A DNA stretch of 64,000 nucleotides, taken from Enorma phocaeensis (GTDB lineage: Bacteria; Actinomycetota; Coriobacteriia; Coriobacteriales; Coriobacteriaceae). This document shows, in pieces, positions 25,705 through 36,854 of this stretch. The translations under genes and the position numbers were made by a program. Under the pieces are notes generated by a model. That model was not told where the DNA came from, did no database searches, and worked only from the letters and a program-made list of their open reading frames with translations. Each line of letters opens with the position of its first letter. The first letter of the stretch is position 1. The stretch is taken from assembly GCF_016901575.1 (NCBI RefSeq), contig NZ_JACJKQ010000008.1:1-64000 (forward strand). The letters are read 5' to 3'.

Positions 25705-25731
25705 TTGACAAAACGTAGAGATTTGCCTTCT
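25705..25731 (+). promoter_or_regulatory. Candidate promoter of the VTT gene
   Basis: TTGACA at 25705-25710 is a perfect -35. Possible -10 sequences downstream (TTCTAG or TAGCAT) are poor. An earlier TACACT near 25640 is an alternative. The stretch 25417-25778 otherwise holds only the inverted repeat at 25464-25512. Confidence 0.35.
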
Positions 25732-25778
25732 AGCATGAGGCATGACGATAGATTCTGGGGAATTTGGAGGGGCCGGAC

Positions 25779-26543
25779 ATGTTGAGCGACGAGACGATGG
25801 AGCGTGCGCCGCTGGGCGCCGTGCCGAGCGCTTCGCTGCAAAAGGACGCCCCTCGGGATGTTTCCCGTTCGCTCGCGGTGCGTCGTGCGGCGGTTATCGG
25901 CATCACTGTCGGCTTGCTGGCGATTGTGGGCATCTGCTGCTGGCAATACCTTCCGGGTCTCTATGCGTGGCTCATCGATGCCGAGGCGGTCCACGCCTTT
26001 GTGGACGAGCATGCCGTGCTCAGCCGTCTCGCCATGGTGGGCATCAACATGCTTCAGATCTTTCTGGCCTTTCTCCCCGGCGAGCCGGTCGAGCTCGCCA
26101 GCGGCTATGCTTTTGGATTCTGGGAGGGCACCGCGCTGTGCCTGGTTGCCAGCGCAATCGGATCGAGCATCATCTATGCCGTGGTGAGGCGTTGGGGCTG
26201 GAATGTCGTGGGGCTCTTCTTTGACCGGTCCCATCTCGAGCGGTTTTCCTGGCTGCAGCACACGCGCCGCGTGGAGCTCGTCATGCTCATCGTCTTTTTG
26301 ATCCCGGGCACGCCGAAGGATTTTCTTACCTACTTCGCCGGCTTGGTGGGCGTGCGTTTTCCGGCGATGCTCGCCATAGCGACCATTGGGCGCGTGCCGT
26401 CCATTATCACCTCGACCATCGCGGCGAGCGCCTTTGGCTCGGGCGACTACACGGTGGCGATCATCGCCGTCATAGCTGCGGGCCTTTTGATTGTGGGCGG
26501 CACGGTTGCCTACAAGCAGGTCGAGGCGCGTTGCAAGCGCTAG
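25779..26543 (+). CDS. TVP38/TMEM64 (VTT, DedA-like) membrane protein
   Basis: The 254-residue protein has five or six membrane helices and the VTT segment FLAFLPGEPVELASGYAFGFWEG, followed by IFLIPGTPKDFLTYFAGL. The family is linked to lipid scrambling or flipping, but function differs among members. ATG 25779 follows GGAGGGG; an upstream TTG is less likely. It is a single gene, convergent with the prenyl synthase and downstream of the two-component system. Confidence 0.87.
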   Translation: MLSDETMERAPLGAVPSASLQKDAPRDVSRSLAVRRAAVIGITVGLLAIVGICCWQYLPGLYAWLIDAEAVHAFVDEHAVLSRLAMVGINMLQIFLAFLPGEPVELASGYAFGFWEGTALCLVASAIGSSIIYAVVRRWGWNVVGLFFDRSHLERFSWLQHTRRVELVMLIVFLIPGTPKDFLTYFAGLVGVRFPAMLAIATIGRVPSIITSTIAASAFGSGDYTVAIIAVIAAGLLIVGGTVAYKQVEARCKR

Positions 26544-26626
26544 GCGGCGCGCAAGGCGAGCCGCGGCACGGGGCCGAGGTCGCCGTGATAGAAAGCGCTC
26601 CGTCGCGGACGGCGGGTCCGCATGCA

Positions 26627-26658
26627 AGACGCCCCGGCATCGTCGTGCCGGGGCGTCT
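26627..26658. terminator. Bidirectional hairpin between convergent genes
   Basis: AGACGCCCCGGCA (26627-26639) pairs perfectly with 26646-26658, with a 6-base loop. It separates the plus-strand VTT gene and the minus-strand prenyl synthase. There is no T tract on either side. Confidence 0.5.
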
Positions 26659-26692
26659 GCCGTTGGGCCTCGCGATGGGGGCGTGACGGTTT

Positions 26693-27700
26693 CTAGCTCA
26701 GGCGTTCTACAAAGAAGTCCGCCATGGCGAACAAGAGGGCCTTTGCTTCAGGCTCGAGCTCCGCTGCGGCGAGCGTGCTCTTTGCCCGTGCGGTGAGCTC
26801 CAGGGCGTGGTCGCGCGCAAAGTCGATGGAGCCGCCGGCACGGAAGATCTCGACCGCGCGCTGCAGGGCGGCGCGGTCGCGCGTGCCGGCCGAAAGGATG
26901 GCGACGACCTCGTCATGCGAGTCGGGGTCGGAGAGGGCGTGCACCGCTACGAGCGTGCGCTTCCCCTCGGTGATGTCGGTGAGATGGTCCTTGTCGGAGG
27001 CGTCTCCCACCAGGTTGAGCAGGTCGTCCTGAATCTGGAAGGCGAGGCCCGTGTCCAGGCCGAAGGAGCGAAGCGCGTCGATCTGTTCCTTGGTTCCGCC
27101 TCCAGCGATGGCGCCGACGGCAAGGGGGACCGCCCCAGAATAGTGGGCGGTCTTGAGGGTTGCCATGGCAAGATAATCGTCGACCGTCAGGTCGAAGCGG
27201 CCGTCGCGGACCCAGCCCAGGTCGAGCGCCTGGCCTTCGACGGTTCGCTGCATCATGGCTGCCAGCTCGCGCAAGATGCGCAGCTTGCGCCCGTCATCGA
27301 GCACGGGGTCGTCCGCCACCGCGGAAGTGACAAGCGTGAGAGCATAGTCGCCGCAGTTTATCGCAGGTCCCGTGCCCTCGGTGAGGTGCAGGCACGGCTT
27401 GCCGCGGCGGAGCTGCCCGTTGTCGGCGATGTCATCATGGATAAGCGCGGCGGTCTGGAAGTGCTCGATCGCCGCGGCGCCGGAGCGGGCCTCCTGGGGG
27501 TTGCCGCCCACCGCTGCGGCGGCAAGCAGGCAAATGAGCGGTCGGTGGCGCTTGCCGCCGTTTTCGGAGAACGCCCGGAGCGGGCCATAGAGGTAGCGCT
27601 CGAGGTCTGCCCGATCGGTCTTCTCGCGAAAGAACGACTCCAGGTAGTCTTCGAGGTCTCCGTGATGCTTGTCGAGAAACTGGGCAAAGGCATTTGCCAT
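26693..27700 (-). CDS. Polyprenyl (farnesyl/geranylgeranyl-type) diphosphate synthase
   Basis: The enzyme condenses isopentenyl diphosphate units into a linear prenyl chain for quinone or undecaprenyl synthesis. The 335-residue protein has the first Asp-rich motif LIHDDIADNGQLRRGKP and the second, FQIQDDLLNLVGD. The chain length is not readable. ATG 27700 (minus strand) follows GGAAAGG; the frame begins a few codons earlier at TTG without a site. Confidence 0.9.
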   Translation of the reverse strand: MANAFAQFLDKHHGDLEDYLESFFREKTDRADLERYLYGPLRAFSENGGKRHRPLICLLAAAAVGGNPQEARSGAAAIEHFQTAALIHDDIADNGQLRRGKPCLHLTEGTGPAINCGDYALTLVTSAVADDPVLDDGRKLRILRELAAMMQRTVEGQALDLGWVRDGRFDLTVDDYLAMATLKTAHYSGAVPLAVGAIAGGGTKEQIDALRSFGLDTGLAFQIQDDLLNLVGDASDKDHLTDITEGKRTLVAVHALSDPDSHDEVVAILSAGTRDRAALQRAVEIFRAGGSIDFARDHALELTARAKSTLAAAELEPEAKALLFAMADFFVERLS

Positions 27701-27864
27701 GAGGGGCCTTTCCAAATCGTCTCAAGGGTGCCAAAAGAGCAGGCCGCGTCGGACGGCGGACGCAGGCCGGCGCGTCGTCTTCTTCGGGCGATCCGCGGAA
27801 TATAAGAGGACGGGGCCATCTTGCCCGTCAAGGGTCAAGACGGTCCCGTCACCACCAGGTCCGC

Positions 27865-28923
27865 TTATGCCGTGGCGAAGCCGTCGGGGTTCTGGGACTG
27901 CCAGCGCCAGGAGTCGCGGCACATGTCGTCGATGTCGAACTTGGCCTTCCAGCCCATTTCCTGCTCAGCGCGCGTGGCGTCGCACCAGTTGGCAGCGATG
28001 TCGCCGTCGCGGCGCGGGCAGATCTTGTAGGGAAGCTCGTGGCCGCATGCCTTTTCGAACGCGTGGATGACGTCGAGTACCGAGGAGCCGGTGCCCGTCC
28101 CCAGGTTGAAGATGCCCACCTCGGAGCGGCCGTTCATCCATTCAAGGGCCGACACGTGCCCGCAGGCAAGGTCGACGACGTGGATGTAGTCGCGCACGCC
28201 GGTGCCGTCGGGTGTGGGATAGTCGTCGCCAAAGACCTGGACGAAGGGGCGCTTTCCCACGGCGACCTGCGCCACGTAGGGCACCAGGTTGTTGGGGATG
28301 CCCTTCGGGTCCTCGCCGATGAGGCCCGAGGGGTGCGCGCCGATGGGGTTGAAGTAGCGCAGCAGCACGACGTTCCACTCGGGGTCTGCCGTGTGCAGGT
28401 CCATCAAGATCTGCTCGATCATCCACTTGGTCCAGCCGTAGGGGTTGGTGGCGGGCTTCTTGGGGTCCTCTTCGGTTACGGGCGGGTTGTCGGGGTCGCC
28501 GTAGACGGTCGAGGAGCTCGAGAAGATGATGTCTTTGCAGCCGTGCTCGCGCATGACGTCGCAAAGGGTGAGCGTGCTGCCGATGTTGTTGCTGTAGTAC
28601 TCGAGGGGCTTGTGGACGCTCTCGCCCACTGCCTTGAACCCGGCGAAATGGATCACGCGGCTGGGATGGTGTGTGTCGAAGATGCTGCTCAGGGCATCGC
28701 GGTCGAGAATGTTTGCCTCATAGAATGTGAGGTTGGCGGCCGCGTCGTCTCCCACGATCTGCTTGATGCGGTCGATGGCGACGGGGCTCGAGTTGGAGAG
28801 GTCGTCGACAACGACGACCTGATAGCCGCGTTCAAGCAGTTCGACGACGGTGTGAGATCCGATGAATCCCGCGCCGCCGGTGACGAGCACGCATGTGTCG
28901 GCGGGGGCAAGTGTTTGGGACAT
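27865..28923 (-). CDS. galE: UDP-glucose 4-epimerase
   Basis: GalE interconverts UDP-glucose and UDP-galactose using NAD. The 352-residue SDR protein has the NAD loop VTGGAGFIGSHTVVELLE, the catalytic SSSSTVYGDPDNPP and YGWTKWMIEQ (YxxxK), and the C-terminal substrate region ending QNPDGFATA. The minus-strand ATG at 28923 follows AAAGGAG. It is monocistronic; the strand switches upstream. Confidence 0.94.
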   Translation of the reverse strand: MSQTLAPADTCVLVTGGAGFIGSHTVVELLERGYQVVVVDDLSNSSPVAIDRIKQIVGDDAAANLTFYEANILDRDALSSIFDTHHPSRVIHFAGFKAVGESVHKPLEYYSNNIGSTLTLCDVMREHGCKDIIFSSSSTVYGDPDNPPVTEEDPKKPATNPYGWTKWMIEQILMDLHTADPEWNVVLLRYFNPIGAHPSGLIGEDPKGIPNNLVPYVAQVAVGKRPFVQVFGDDYPTPDGTGVRDYIHVVDLACGHVSALEWMNGRSEVGIFNLGTGTGSSVLDVIHAFEKACGHELPYKICPRRDGDIAANWCDATRAEQEMGWKAKFDIDDMCRDSWRWQSQNPDGFATA

Positions 28924-29190
28924 GGGGCAGCTCCTTTCGGGAGAGTTTTACCGCGTCAAGTATAGCGCACGGGTATATGGCGCCCGTGTGGCCGGCCGGG
29001 CGGCTCCCTCATGGGGGCGGACGGTTTTATCTGGCGGGTGCGCCCGCTGGGCGCCTGGGCGGATGGGACCCATAAGCCGCCTGTCACCGACAGGACATGT
29101 GGAGAATGGGCCGAGCGGCGCGATGTGCGGTATCCTTATACACACGACAGTCGGGCGACGACATATACACACACATCAAACGGAGCACGT

Positions 29191-30474
29191 ATGTCTAACA
29201 ACACCACACCCAAGCGGTCCTCCGATCAGGAAACCTCGAGGCTCAACAGCATACTTGCCGGCGCCTATCAGGCGGAACTTACGCGTCGCGACGCCCTGAA
29301 GGGGCTTTTCGCGGCGGTTGGTGCTGCGGTGCTTTTGGGCAATCCCGTGCGCGCGCTGGCGGAGCCCCAGGCGACCCAGGAGACGCTCAACGCGCTCTCC
29401 GACGCGCAGGAGAAGTACGACCAGACCAAGCAGCAGCTGGACGATATCGCCTCGCAGTACGAGGAGCTCAGCAAACAGCAGAGCGAGACGCTCTCTCAGA
29501 TCGAGGACGTCCAAGACCAAATCGACGCCACCCAGACGCAGATCGACGACACCCAGGAGCAGATCGACGAAAAGCAGGCGGAGCTCGAGCAGAAGCAGTC
29601 CCAGCTTGCCGACCGCGTGGCGTCAAACTATAAGAACGGCGGCAACACCGCGCTCGCGCTGCTGCTTTCGTCCACCTCGTTCGACCAGCTCATCTCCAAC
29701 GCCTACTATCTGGACAAGATCAACGAGAGCGACCAGCGCGCCATCGATGAGGTCCAGACGATCCAGGCCGAGCTCACCGCCCAGCGCGAAGAGCTCGAGC
29801 AGCAGAAATCCAGCCTGGAGAGCCAGAAGTCAGAACTCGAGACGCTTCAGCAGCAGCAGGCTCAGCAGCTTTCGGACATGCAGGACAAGCAGGCCGAGGT
29901 CCAGCAGGTCTTGAACGACCTCGATGACGACGTCAAGGAGCTCATGGCCCAGCGCGACGCCGAGATTCTCGCCGCGGCCGAGGCGGAGGCCGAGGAAGAG
30001 CGCCGCCGCCAGCAGCAGCAGGCAAGCAGCGGCGGGGGAGCCACCAACATTCCCGAGGCGGGAAGCGGCCAGGACTACGAGGCGGCAAGTTCGGCCCAGA
30101 AGCGCGTGGTGAACTCCTGCTACTACACCCCATCCCCGGGCGCGAACTACTGCGCCGCGTGGGTGTCGCGCGTGTTCCAAAACGCCGGCTTCGGCTATCC
30201 AGGCGGAAATGCGAACGACATGTACAACCGTTGGTGCACAAGTTCCAAGAAGGCGGACCTTCAGGTCGGCATGATCGTCGCCGTATCCACGTACAGCAAG
30301 AACTATGCCGGCCGCATCTGGGGCCATGTGGGCATCTATATCGGCGACAACAAGATCATGGAGAACATCGGCTACATCAACACGAACAACCTCGATAGCT
30401 GGATCTCCTATTACGGCGACACCGTGAGCCCGCGCTGGGGCTGGGCTCGCGGCATCGACCTGTCGGCACAGTAG
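29191..30474 (+). CDS. Secreted coiled-coil CHAP/NlpC-type peptidoglycan hydrolase (PcsB/RipA-like architecture)
   Basis: The 427-residue protein has a twin-arginine-like export signal (TRRDALKGLFAAVGAAVLLG), a long Gln/Glu-rich coiled coil from about 62 to 275, and a linker. The C-terminal domain carries ANYCAAWVSRVFQ (nucleophile C321) and WGHVGIYIG (H379), as in CHAP/NlpC peptidases. Such proteins cut peptide bridges at division, with the coiled coil inhibiting or docking to FtsEX. ATG 29191 is preceded by CGGAG. Tat export of a hydrolase of this shape is unusual and should be treated as tentative. Confidence 0.85.
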   Translation: MSNNTTPKRSSDQETSRLNSILAGAYQAELTRRDALKGLFAAVGAAVLLGNPVRALAEPQATQETLNALSDAQEKYDQTKQQLDDIASQYEELSKQQSETLSQIEDVQDQIDATQTQIDDTQEQIDEKQAELEQKQSQLADRVASNYKNGGNTALALLLSSTSFDQLISNAYYLDKINESDQRAIDEVQTIQAELTAQREELEQQKSSLESQKSELETLQQQQAQQLSDMQDKQAEVQQVLNDLDDDVKELMAQRDAEILAAAEAEAEEERRRQQQQASSGGGATNIPEAGSGQDYEAASSAQKRVVNSCYYTPSPGANYCAAWVSRVFQNAGFGYPGGNANDMYNRWCTSSKKADLQVGMIVAVSTYSKNYAGRIWGHVGIYIGDNKIMENIGYINTNNLDSWISYYGDTVSPRWGWARGIDLSAQ

Positions 30475-30519
30475 CGCGGCCAGACGGTTACGGCTGGCCG
30501 AGAGGCGCCATCGATGCAA

Positions 30520-30562
30520 CAGGGCGCGCCCGCATCGCCACAAGGCGAGCGGGCGCGCCCTG
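30520..30562. terminator. Bidirectional terminator-like hairpin
   Basis: CAGGGCGCGCCCGC (30520-30533) pairs perfectly with 30549-30562. It sits between the plus-strand CHAP gene and the minus-strand ECF genes. No T tract is present. Confidence 0.55.
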
Positions 30563-30620
30563 TGCTACCGCGGACGGGCTCGACGTCTGCGAGGCACGAG
30601 CGCCCCCAGGGGCGCCCATG

Positions 30621-31410
30621 TTACAGCGCGATATTGATGGCGGCGAGGGCCGCCAGATAGAGGGCCATAAGCGCGACCGCAAGCCCGTCGTGACGGGGAT
30701 CCAGGCGCATCACATGATAGTGGGTGCGCCCGGCGCCTCCCGTGTAGCAGCGGGCGTCCATGGCCCTGCCCAGGTTTTCGGCGTGTCGAAGCGCGCTGGC
30801 AAAAAGCGGCACCAAAAGCGGGACGCAGGCGCGCGCATAGGCGATCGCTCCCTTGTTTTCGAGGCTCGCTCCCCGGGCGGTCTGGGCGGCAACGATGTTG
30901 CGCGCTTCCTGCGAGAGGGTGGGCACAAAGCGCAGGGCGATCGACAGGACGAGCGTTACCTGGCTCACGGGCGCCCCCACGCGCTCGAGAGGGGCCAAAA
31001 GCTTCTCGGCTGCGTCGGTGAGCGCTACAGGCTGCGTGGTAAGCATGAGGAGCGATCCGGCAAGCAGGAGCAGGAAAAACCTCAAGGTATAGAGCAGCGC
31101 CGCCTCCATGCCCCCGGAAAACACGCGAATGGGCCCGAGCTCGACAAGGAGGTCGCCCGTTTGGACAAAGAACAGGTTGATGACCGAGGTCACCACCAAG
31201 AAGAGGACGATGGGACGAATCTGGGCGAGCAGCCTGCCGAGCGGCACGTGCGCCAAGCCGACGGCGAGGGCGACGAATGCCGCCGCAAGAACGAGCGCGG
31301 GCAGGTTTGAGACGAAAAAGCAGCTCACCATGAACACGACGGTGGCAACGAGCTTCACGCGCGGGTCAAGTGCGTGGATGGGAGAGGTGGCAGAGTAATA
31401 CTGACCGATG

Positions 31411-31427
<17 letters not shown>
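30621..31427 (-). CDS. ecfT: ECF transporter transmembrane component EcfT
   Basis: EcfT couples the ATPases to the substrate-binding S component. The 268-residue protein has about five or six membrane helices, the N-terminal SPIHALDPRVKLVATVVFM signature, and the two Ala-Arg coupling motifs (AQTARGASLE; DARCYTG). It overlaps the ATPase gene by 17 bp in an ribU-ecfA-ecfT operon on the minus strand. Confidence 0.92.
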
Positions 31428-33366
<1,939 letters not shown>

Positions 33367-33370
33367 TGCC

Positions 33371-33913
33371 CTATGCGTCGCCTCGCTCCACCTTGAGCGC
33401 ATTCATGCAGGGCGCAAGCAGAACTTGTCCGGCGACGGTGTTGATGACCATCTTGAGCACGTTGAACGGGATGAGGATGGGCACGATCATGGCGACCACG
33501 TCCATCATGCTCACCGCGGTGTACAGCGGCGTCACAAACAGGTTGAGCACGCATGCGACCGCCACCGAGACGACGGCACCCGTCACCATGCCGGTGACCG
33601 ACGCGGCGCGCGAACGATGCCCGCGGATATAGATGAGTGCGGCGGGAATTACAAACGCGCAGGTGGAAGCCATTCCCATAGGAGCCCCGAAGGGGTCGAG
33701 AAAGACGCGCGGAAGCCAGGAGATGATGGCGACCGCAGCGCCCAGCTTGGGGCCGAAAGCAAGCGCGGCGATGAGACAGACGATGCCCGAGGGGTCATAC
33801 ATAAGCCAGGGAGCTGCCGGGAAGATGGGAATCTGGATGAAGCTCAGCAGCAACGATGCCGCGGTGAAGAGGGCCGCCAGCGCGATGTTCTTGGTGTTGA
33901 TGGATGTGTTCAT
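33371..33913 (-). CDS. ribU: ECF transporter substrate-binding component, riboflavin (RibU)
   Basis: The 180-residue protein has five or six membrane helices (IALAALFTAASLLLSFI; LMYDPSGIVCLIAALAFGP). The S-component family is clear and the FMN riboswitch immediately upstream makes riboflavin the best substrate. GGAGG sits nine bases before the minus-strand ATG at 33913, next to the riboswitch 3' end, so control may act on translation. It is followed by ecfA and ecfT, giving a complete transporter. Confidence 0.88.
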   Translation of the reverse strand: MNTSINTKNIALAALFTAASLLLSFIQIPIFPAAPWLMYDPSGIVCLIAALAFGPKLGAAVAIISWLPRVFLDPFGAPMGMASTCAFVIPAALIYIRGHRSRAASVTGMVTGAVVSVAVACVLNLFVTPLYTAVSMMDVVAMIVPILIPFNVLKMVINTVAGQVLLAPCMNALKVERGDA

Positions 33914-33930
33914 GTGAAGAAGCCTCCGTT

Positions 33931-34100
33931 TCTTCCATCCGGACTGTACCGTCGGCCCCGGATTCTCACCGGATCAACCGCTTGATGCGGGTCGCGGGCT
34001 TCTGGCTGCGCGGCGCTGCGTGGAGCCGCCGCGTGAGGCCGGTCGTCATGCCGGCCCGCCAGTTACCGCCGGTAGGGAATTTCACCCAACCCTGAAACTG
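33931..34100 (-). ncRNA. FMN riboswitch (RFN element)
   Basis: Read on the minus strand, the RFN core GGGTGAAATTCCCTACCGG occurs near 34088-34070, then the variable arm, then GATCCGGTGAGAATCCGG and GGTACAGTCCGGATGGAAG, closing near 33931. This is the conserved FMN aptamer. The ribU ribosome-binding site begins within a few bases, so FMN binding likely represses ribU. The stretch 34101-34370 holds the divergent murB leader; TATAGT near 34272 may be the murB -10. Confidence 0.93.
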
Positions 34101-34370
34101 TGCGAGGTCACTATAGCGCTTTTGCGCACTGGTGAACAGCGACGATTCGAAGGTTCACGTTGCCAGGGCCTTCTCCTTTTGTCATGTCGATATTCCAAGT
34201 GGGAAAGACGGCCGAGGCGACACGTCTGCCCGCGGGCCCGGGCGCGCCGTTTGCGCGGCGGGGCATCGGGTATAGTCTTGGGGAATGTTTGCCGCGAAGA
34301 CGAGCCTGACGGGTGCGCCCGGGCGGGTTGACGCTTCGCTTTCGCTATAGAGGTATGTGAGGCGGTTTTC

Positions 34371-35330
34371 ATGCACGAGTACGACAGCTTTAACGAGGAC
34401 GTCATCTGCACGCTGGCTGCCGCGGTGGGTGAGGACGAGGTCGCGATGGTCGAGCCCATGAGCGCCCATACCACCTTCAAAATCGGCGGCCCCGCGGACG
34501 TGCTCGTGACGCCCCGCACAGAGGAGGCCGCGGCCCGCGCGCTCGACGTATGCGCGATCGCCGGCGTTCCGGTGACGGTGGTGGGCAACGGCAGCGACCT
34601 GCTTGTGGGCGATCGCGGCATTCGCGGCGTCGTCGTGCTTATGCGCGACAACCTGAGCAAGGCTCGTGTCGAGGGGACGCGCGTTATCGCGCAGGCCGGG
34701 GCCCTGCTCAAAGACGTCGCCATCGCCGCGGCCGACGCGGGGCTCTCGGGCATGGAGCCCCTGTGGGGCATTCCTGCCACGGTGGGCGGGGCCTGCTTCA
34801 TGAACGCGGGGGCATACGACGGATGCACGGGCGATGTGCTCGAATCGGTCTGCGCGTACGTGCCCGGTGGCCCCGACGGCGACCATGCGCGCTTGAAGGG
34901 CACGGTCCGCACCTTCTCCCGTGACGAGCTGGGGCTTGGATACAGGAAGAGCCGCGTGGCGTCGGATGGCCTCGTTGTGCTCTCGGCGACGTTTGCGCTT
35001 GCACCGGGCAACTCTGCCCAGATTCGCGCCGCCATGGATGACTACGCCCGCCGGCGCGAAGAGAAGCAGCCGCTCGATATGCCCTCTGCCGGGTCTACCT
35101 TCAAGCGTCCCGAGGGCTACTTCGCCGGCAAGCTCATCATGGATGCCGGGCTGCGCGGCGCCTCGGTGGGCGGCGCGCAGGTATCGACCAAACATTGCGG
35201 CTTCGTGGTCAACACGGGCGGCGCCACCGCGGCGGACGTGCGCGAGCTCATCAAGCATGTGCAGGACGAGGTTCGCGACCAGTTTGGCGTGGAGCTCGAG
35301 CCCGAGGTCCGCATGGTCGGAGAGTTCTAA
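34371..35330 (+). CDS. murB: UDP-N-acetylenolpyruvoylglucosamine reductase
   Basis: MurB reduces UDP-GlcNAc-enolpyruvate to UDP-MurNAc with FAD and NADPH. The 319-residue protein has TTFKIGGPADVLV, the FAD loop VGNGSDLLVGDRGIRG, IPATVGGACFMNAGAY, the active-site YRKSR and STFKRP-(x)-YFAGKLI near the C terminus. The order matches MurB type II enzymes. It is a single gene. Confidence 0.93.
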   Translation: MHEYDSFNEDVICTLAAAVGEDEVAMVEPMSAHTTFKIGGPADVLVTPRTEEAAARALDVCAIAGVPVTVVGNGSDLLVGDRGIRGVVVLMRDNLSKARVEGTRVIAQAGALLKDVAIAAADAGLSGMEPLWGIPATVGGACFMNAGAYDGCTGDVLESVCAYVPGGPDGDHARLKGTVRTFSRDELGLGYRKSRVASDGLVVLSATFALAPGNSAQIRAAMDDYARRREEKQPLDMPSAGSTFKRPEGYFAGKLIMDAGLRGASVGGAQVSTKHCGFVVNTGGATAADVRELIKHVQDEVRDQFGVELEPEVRMVGEF

Positions 35331-35396
35331 GGGCCTCGCGAGACGCTATGCCCAGCGTGGCGGCATCATGTGGCGTTCAATCGTAACTGCATATTA

Positions 35397-35655
35397 TTGC
35401 CCGTTAGATGTATCAAAACGGGCAAGCTCGGCATCTCCGACCGATTGCTTTCAAGACGAGTGGTCAAAAAGGTGCTCGATATAGCAATTTTCCGTCGATT
35501 GCGCCTGGTTTTTGGAACCCGGGGCAGCTATTTGGCTTGCCCTGGGAGGCGGGAGGGCTGTCCGGCGTGCCGATTTGAGCCCAATAGAGTGTTAATAATA
35601 TATACAGCACCGCGTCTGAAGCGTCGAATTGCTACATCAGCGGCTATTTTGACCA
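35397..35655. repeat. Intergenic repeat with TGGTCAAA-N11 elements (locus 4)
   Basis: TGGTCAAA-N11-TATAGCA lies at 35461-35486, and TGGTCAAA-N11-TGTAGCA is inverted at 35630-35655. Both continue with AATT. A weaker copy, TGTATCAAA...CTCGGCA, starts at 35409, 52 bp before the first. A 9-bp hairpin (TTGCCCGTT, 35397-35405 with 35417-35425) overlaps it. The stretch 35331-35789 is locally AT-richer than its surroundings and holds no convincing gene. Confidence 0.65.
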
Positions 35656-35789
35656 CACGTAGGTTTTCGCGCCGCGAGACAGCATGGCTTCTCTGTAAAG
35701 GGCTGCCCGTGGCATGTCGGGAGCCTCGGCGCGGGCGTCCATGCCCGCCTCGATGCGCTGCGGTGCCGCCATCACGCCGTGTGGGGCCG

Positions 35790-36854
35790 CTATGCCGCGG
35801 CGAAGTCGGTAAGGTCCTGCCAGCGCGAGCTCTCCGCGGTGGAGTCGTCGCGCAGCACGAAGTAGGCTGCCGTATCGTCGTAGGCGTCGACAAGTTGCGA
35901 GGCCCGGGCGCTGCCTGCCACAAAGAGCGTGGTCGAAAGCGCGTCCGCCTGGGTGGACGAGGGGCAGCACACGGTGACGCTCGCAATGTCGGTTTCTACC
36001 GGCATGCCCGTACGCGGATCCAAGATGTGCCAATAGGTCGCACCGTCCAAGGTGAAGGTGCGCTCATACAGCCCGCTCGTTACGAGCGAGCCGCCGCTGG
36101 TGCTCGCGGTCCCCACCAAGGTGGACCCGCCGGGGTCGTTGGGGTCGCGAATGCCTGTTTCCCATGGCGAGCCGTCGGGCTTTGATCCAAAATAGGCGAT
36201 GTTGCCGCCCAGCGAGAGCGCGGCGGCTGTGGCGGAGGTCTCTTCTCCCAGGGTGCGACAGAGCCGGTCGGCGATGTATCCCTTGGCGATGCCCCCCAGG
36301 TCGAGTTTCGCCAAGGGGTCCGCCAGCGTGATGGTGGGATGTTCGGGGTCGGTGTCGTCGACCGCGACGCCACGCCACCCCACATGTGTCAGGGCTTCTG
36401 CAATCGCGTCGTCGTCGGGGCGGATGCCCTCCTCGAAGTCCCAAAGGGTGGAGACGGCGCCGATGGTTATGTCAAAAAGCCCGTCCGCCTGCTCACACCA
36501 GGCGAGCGCCTGACGCACAATGTCGGCCGTGTCGGGGTCAACCTCTGTCGGCGCCCCGCCGGCGGCGTTGACGCGGGCGATGTCGCTCTCGTCGCTATAT
36601 AAGTCGAAGAGTCCGTCGTACCGTGCGCATTCGCGGGCAAGCAGGGCGGGGGCCGTCGCGTCGGCATAGACCGTAAAGGTGCAGTAGGTGTCGAAGGCGA
36701 AGGTCGAGCTCGTTGCGGGCTCTTGTCCCGAGTCCCCGCCTGTTGCATCCTGGGACGAGCATCCAGCGGCGAGCGCCGCCATGACAAGGCCCGCTCCTCC
36801 TGCAAGAAGACCGCGGCGCGAGAGCATGGGAGTGCGGGACGTCTGTCTAGGCAC
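35790..36854 (-). CDS. apbE: FAD:protein FMN transferase (ApbE/FmnB), lipoprotein
   Basis: ApbE covalently attaches FMN to Thr/Ser of target proteins outside the membrane. The 354-residue product has an N-terminal lipoprotein signal with lipobox LAAGC, then the ApbE domain with FDTYCTFTVYADATAP, LDLGGIAKGYIADRL and YWHILDPRTGMP. The GTG start at 36854 follows GGGAGG and overlaps the upstream gene by 8 bp. Surface ApbE lipoproteins flavinylate electron-transfer proteins; no obvious flavinylated target is in the window. Confidence 0.92.
   Translation of the reverse strand: MPRQTSRTPMLSRRGLLAGGAGLVMAALAAGCSSQDATGGDSGQEPATSSTFAFDTYCTFTVYADATAPALLARECARYDGLFDLYSDESDIARVNAAGGAPTEVDPDTADIVRQALAWCEQADGLFDITIGAVSTLWDFEEGIRPDDDAIAEALTHVGWRGVAVDDTDPEHPTITLADPLAKLDLGGIAKGYIADRLCRTLGEETSATAAALSLGGNIAYFGSKPDGSPWETGIRDPNDPGGSTLVGTASTSGGSLVTSGLYERTFTLDGATYWHILDPRTGMPVETDIASVTVCCPSSTQADALSTTLFVAGSARASQLVDAYDDTAAYFVLRDDSTAESSRWQDLTDFAAA

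Noticed and set aside
35370-36185. Plus-strand open frame of about 270 codons
   Set aside because: It runs through the repeat region and antisense through apbE, lacks a ribosome-binding site and shows no domain pattern.
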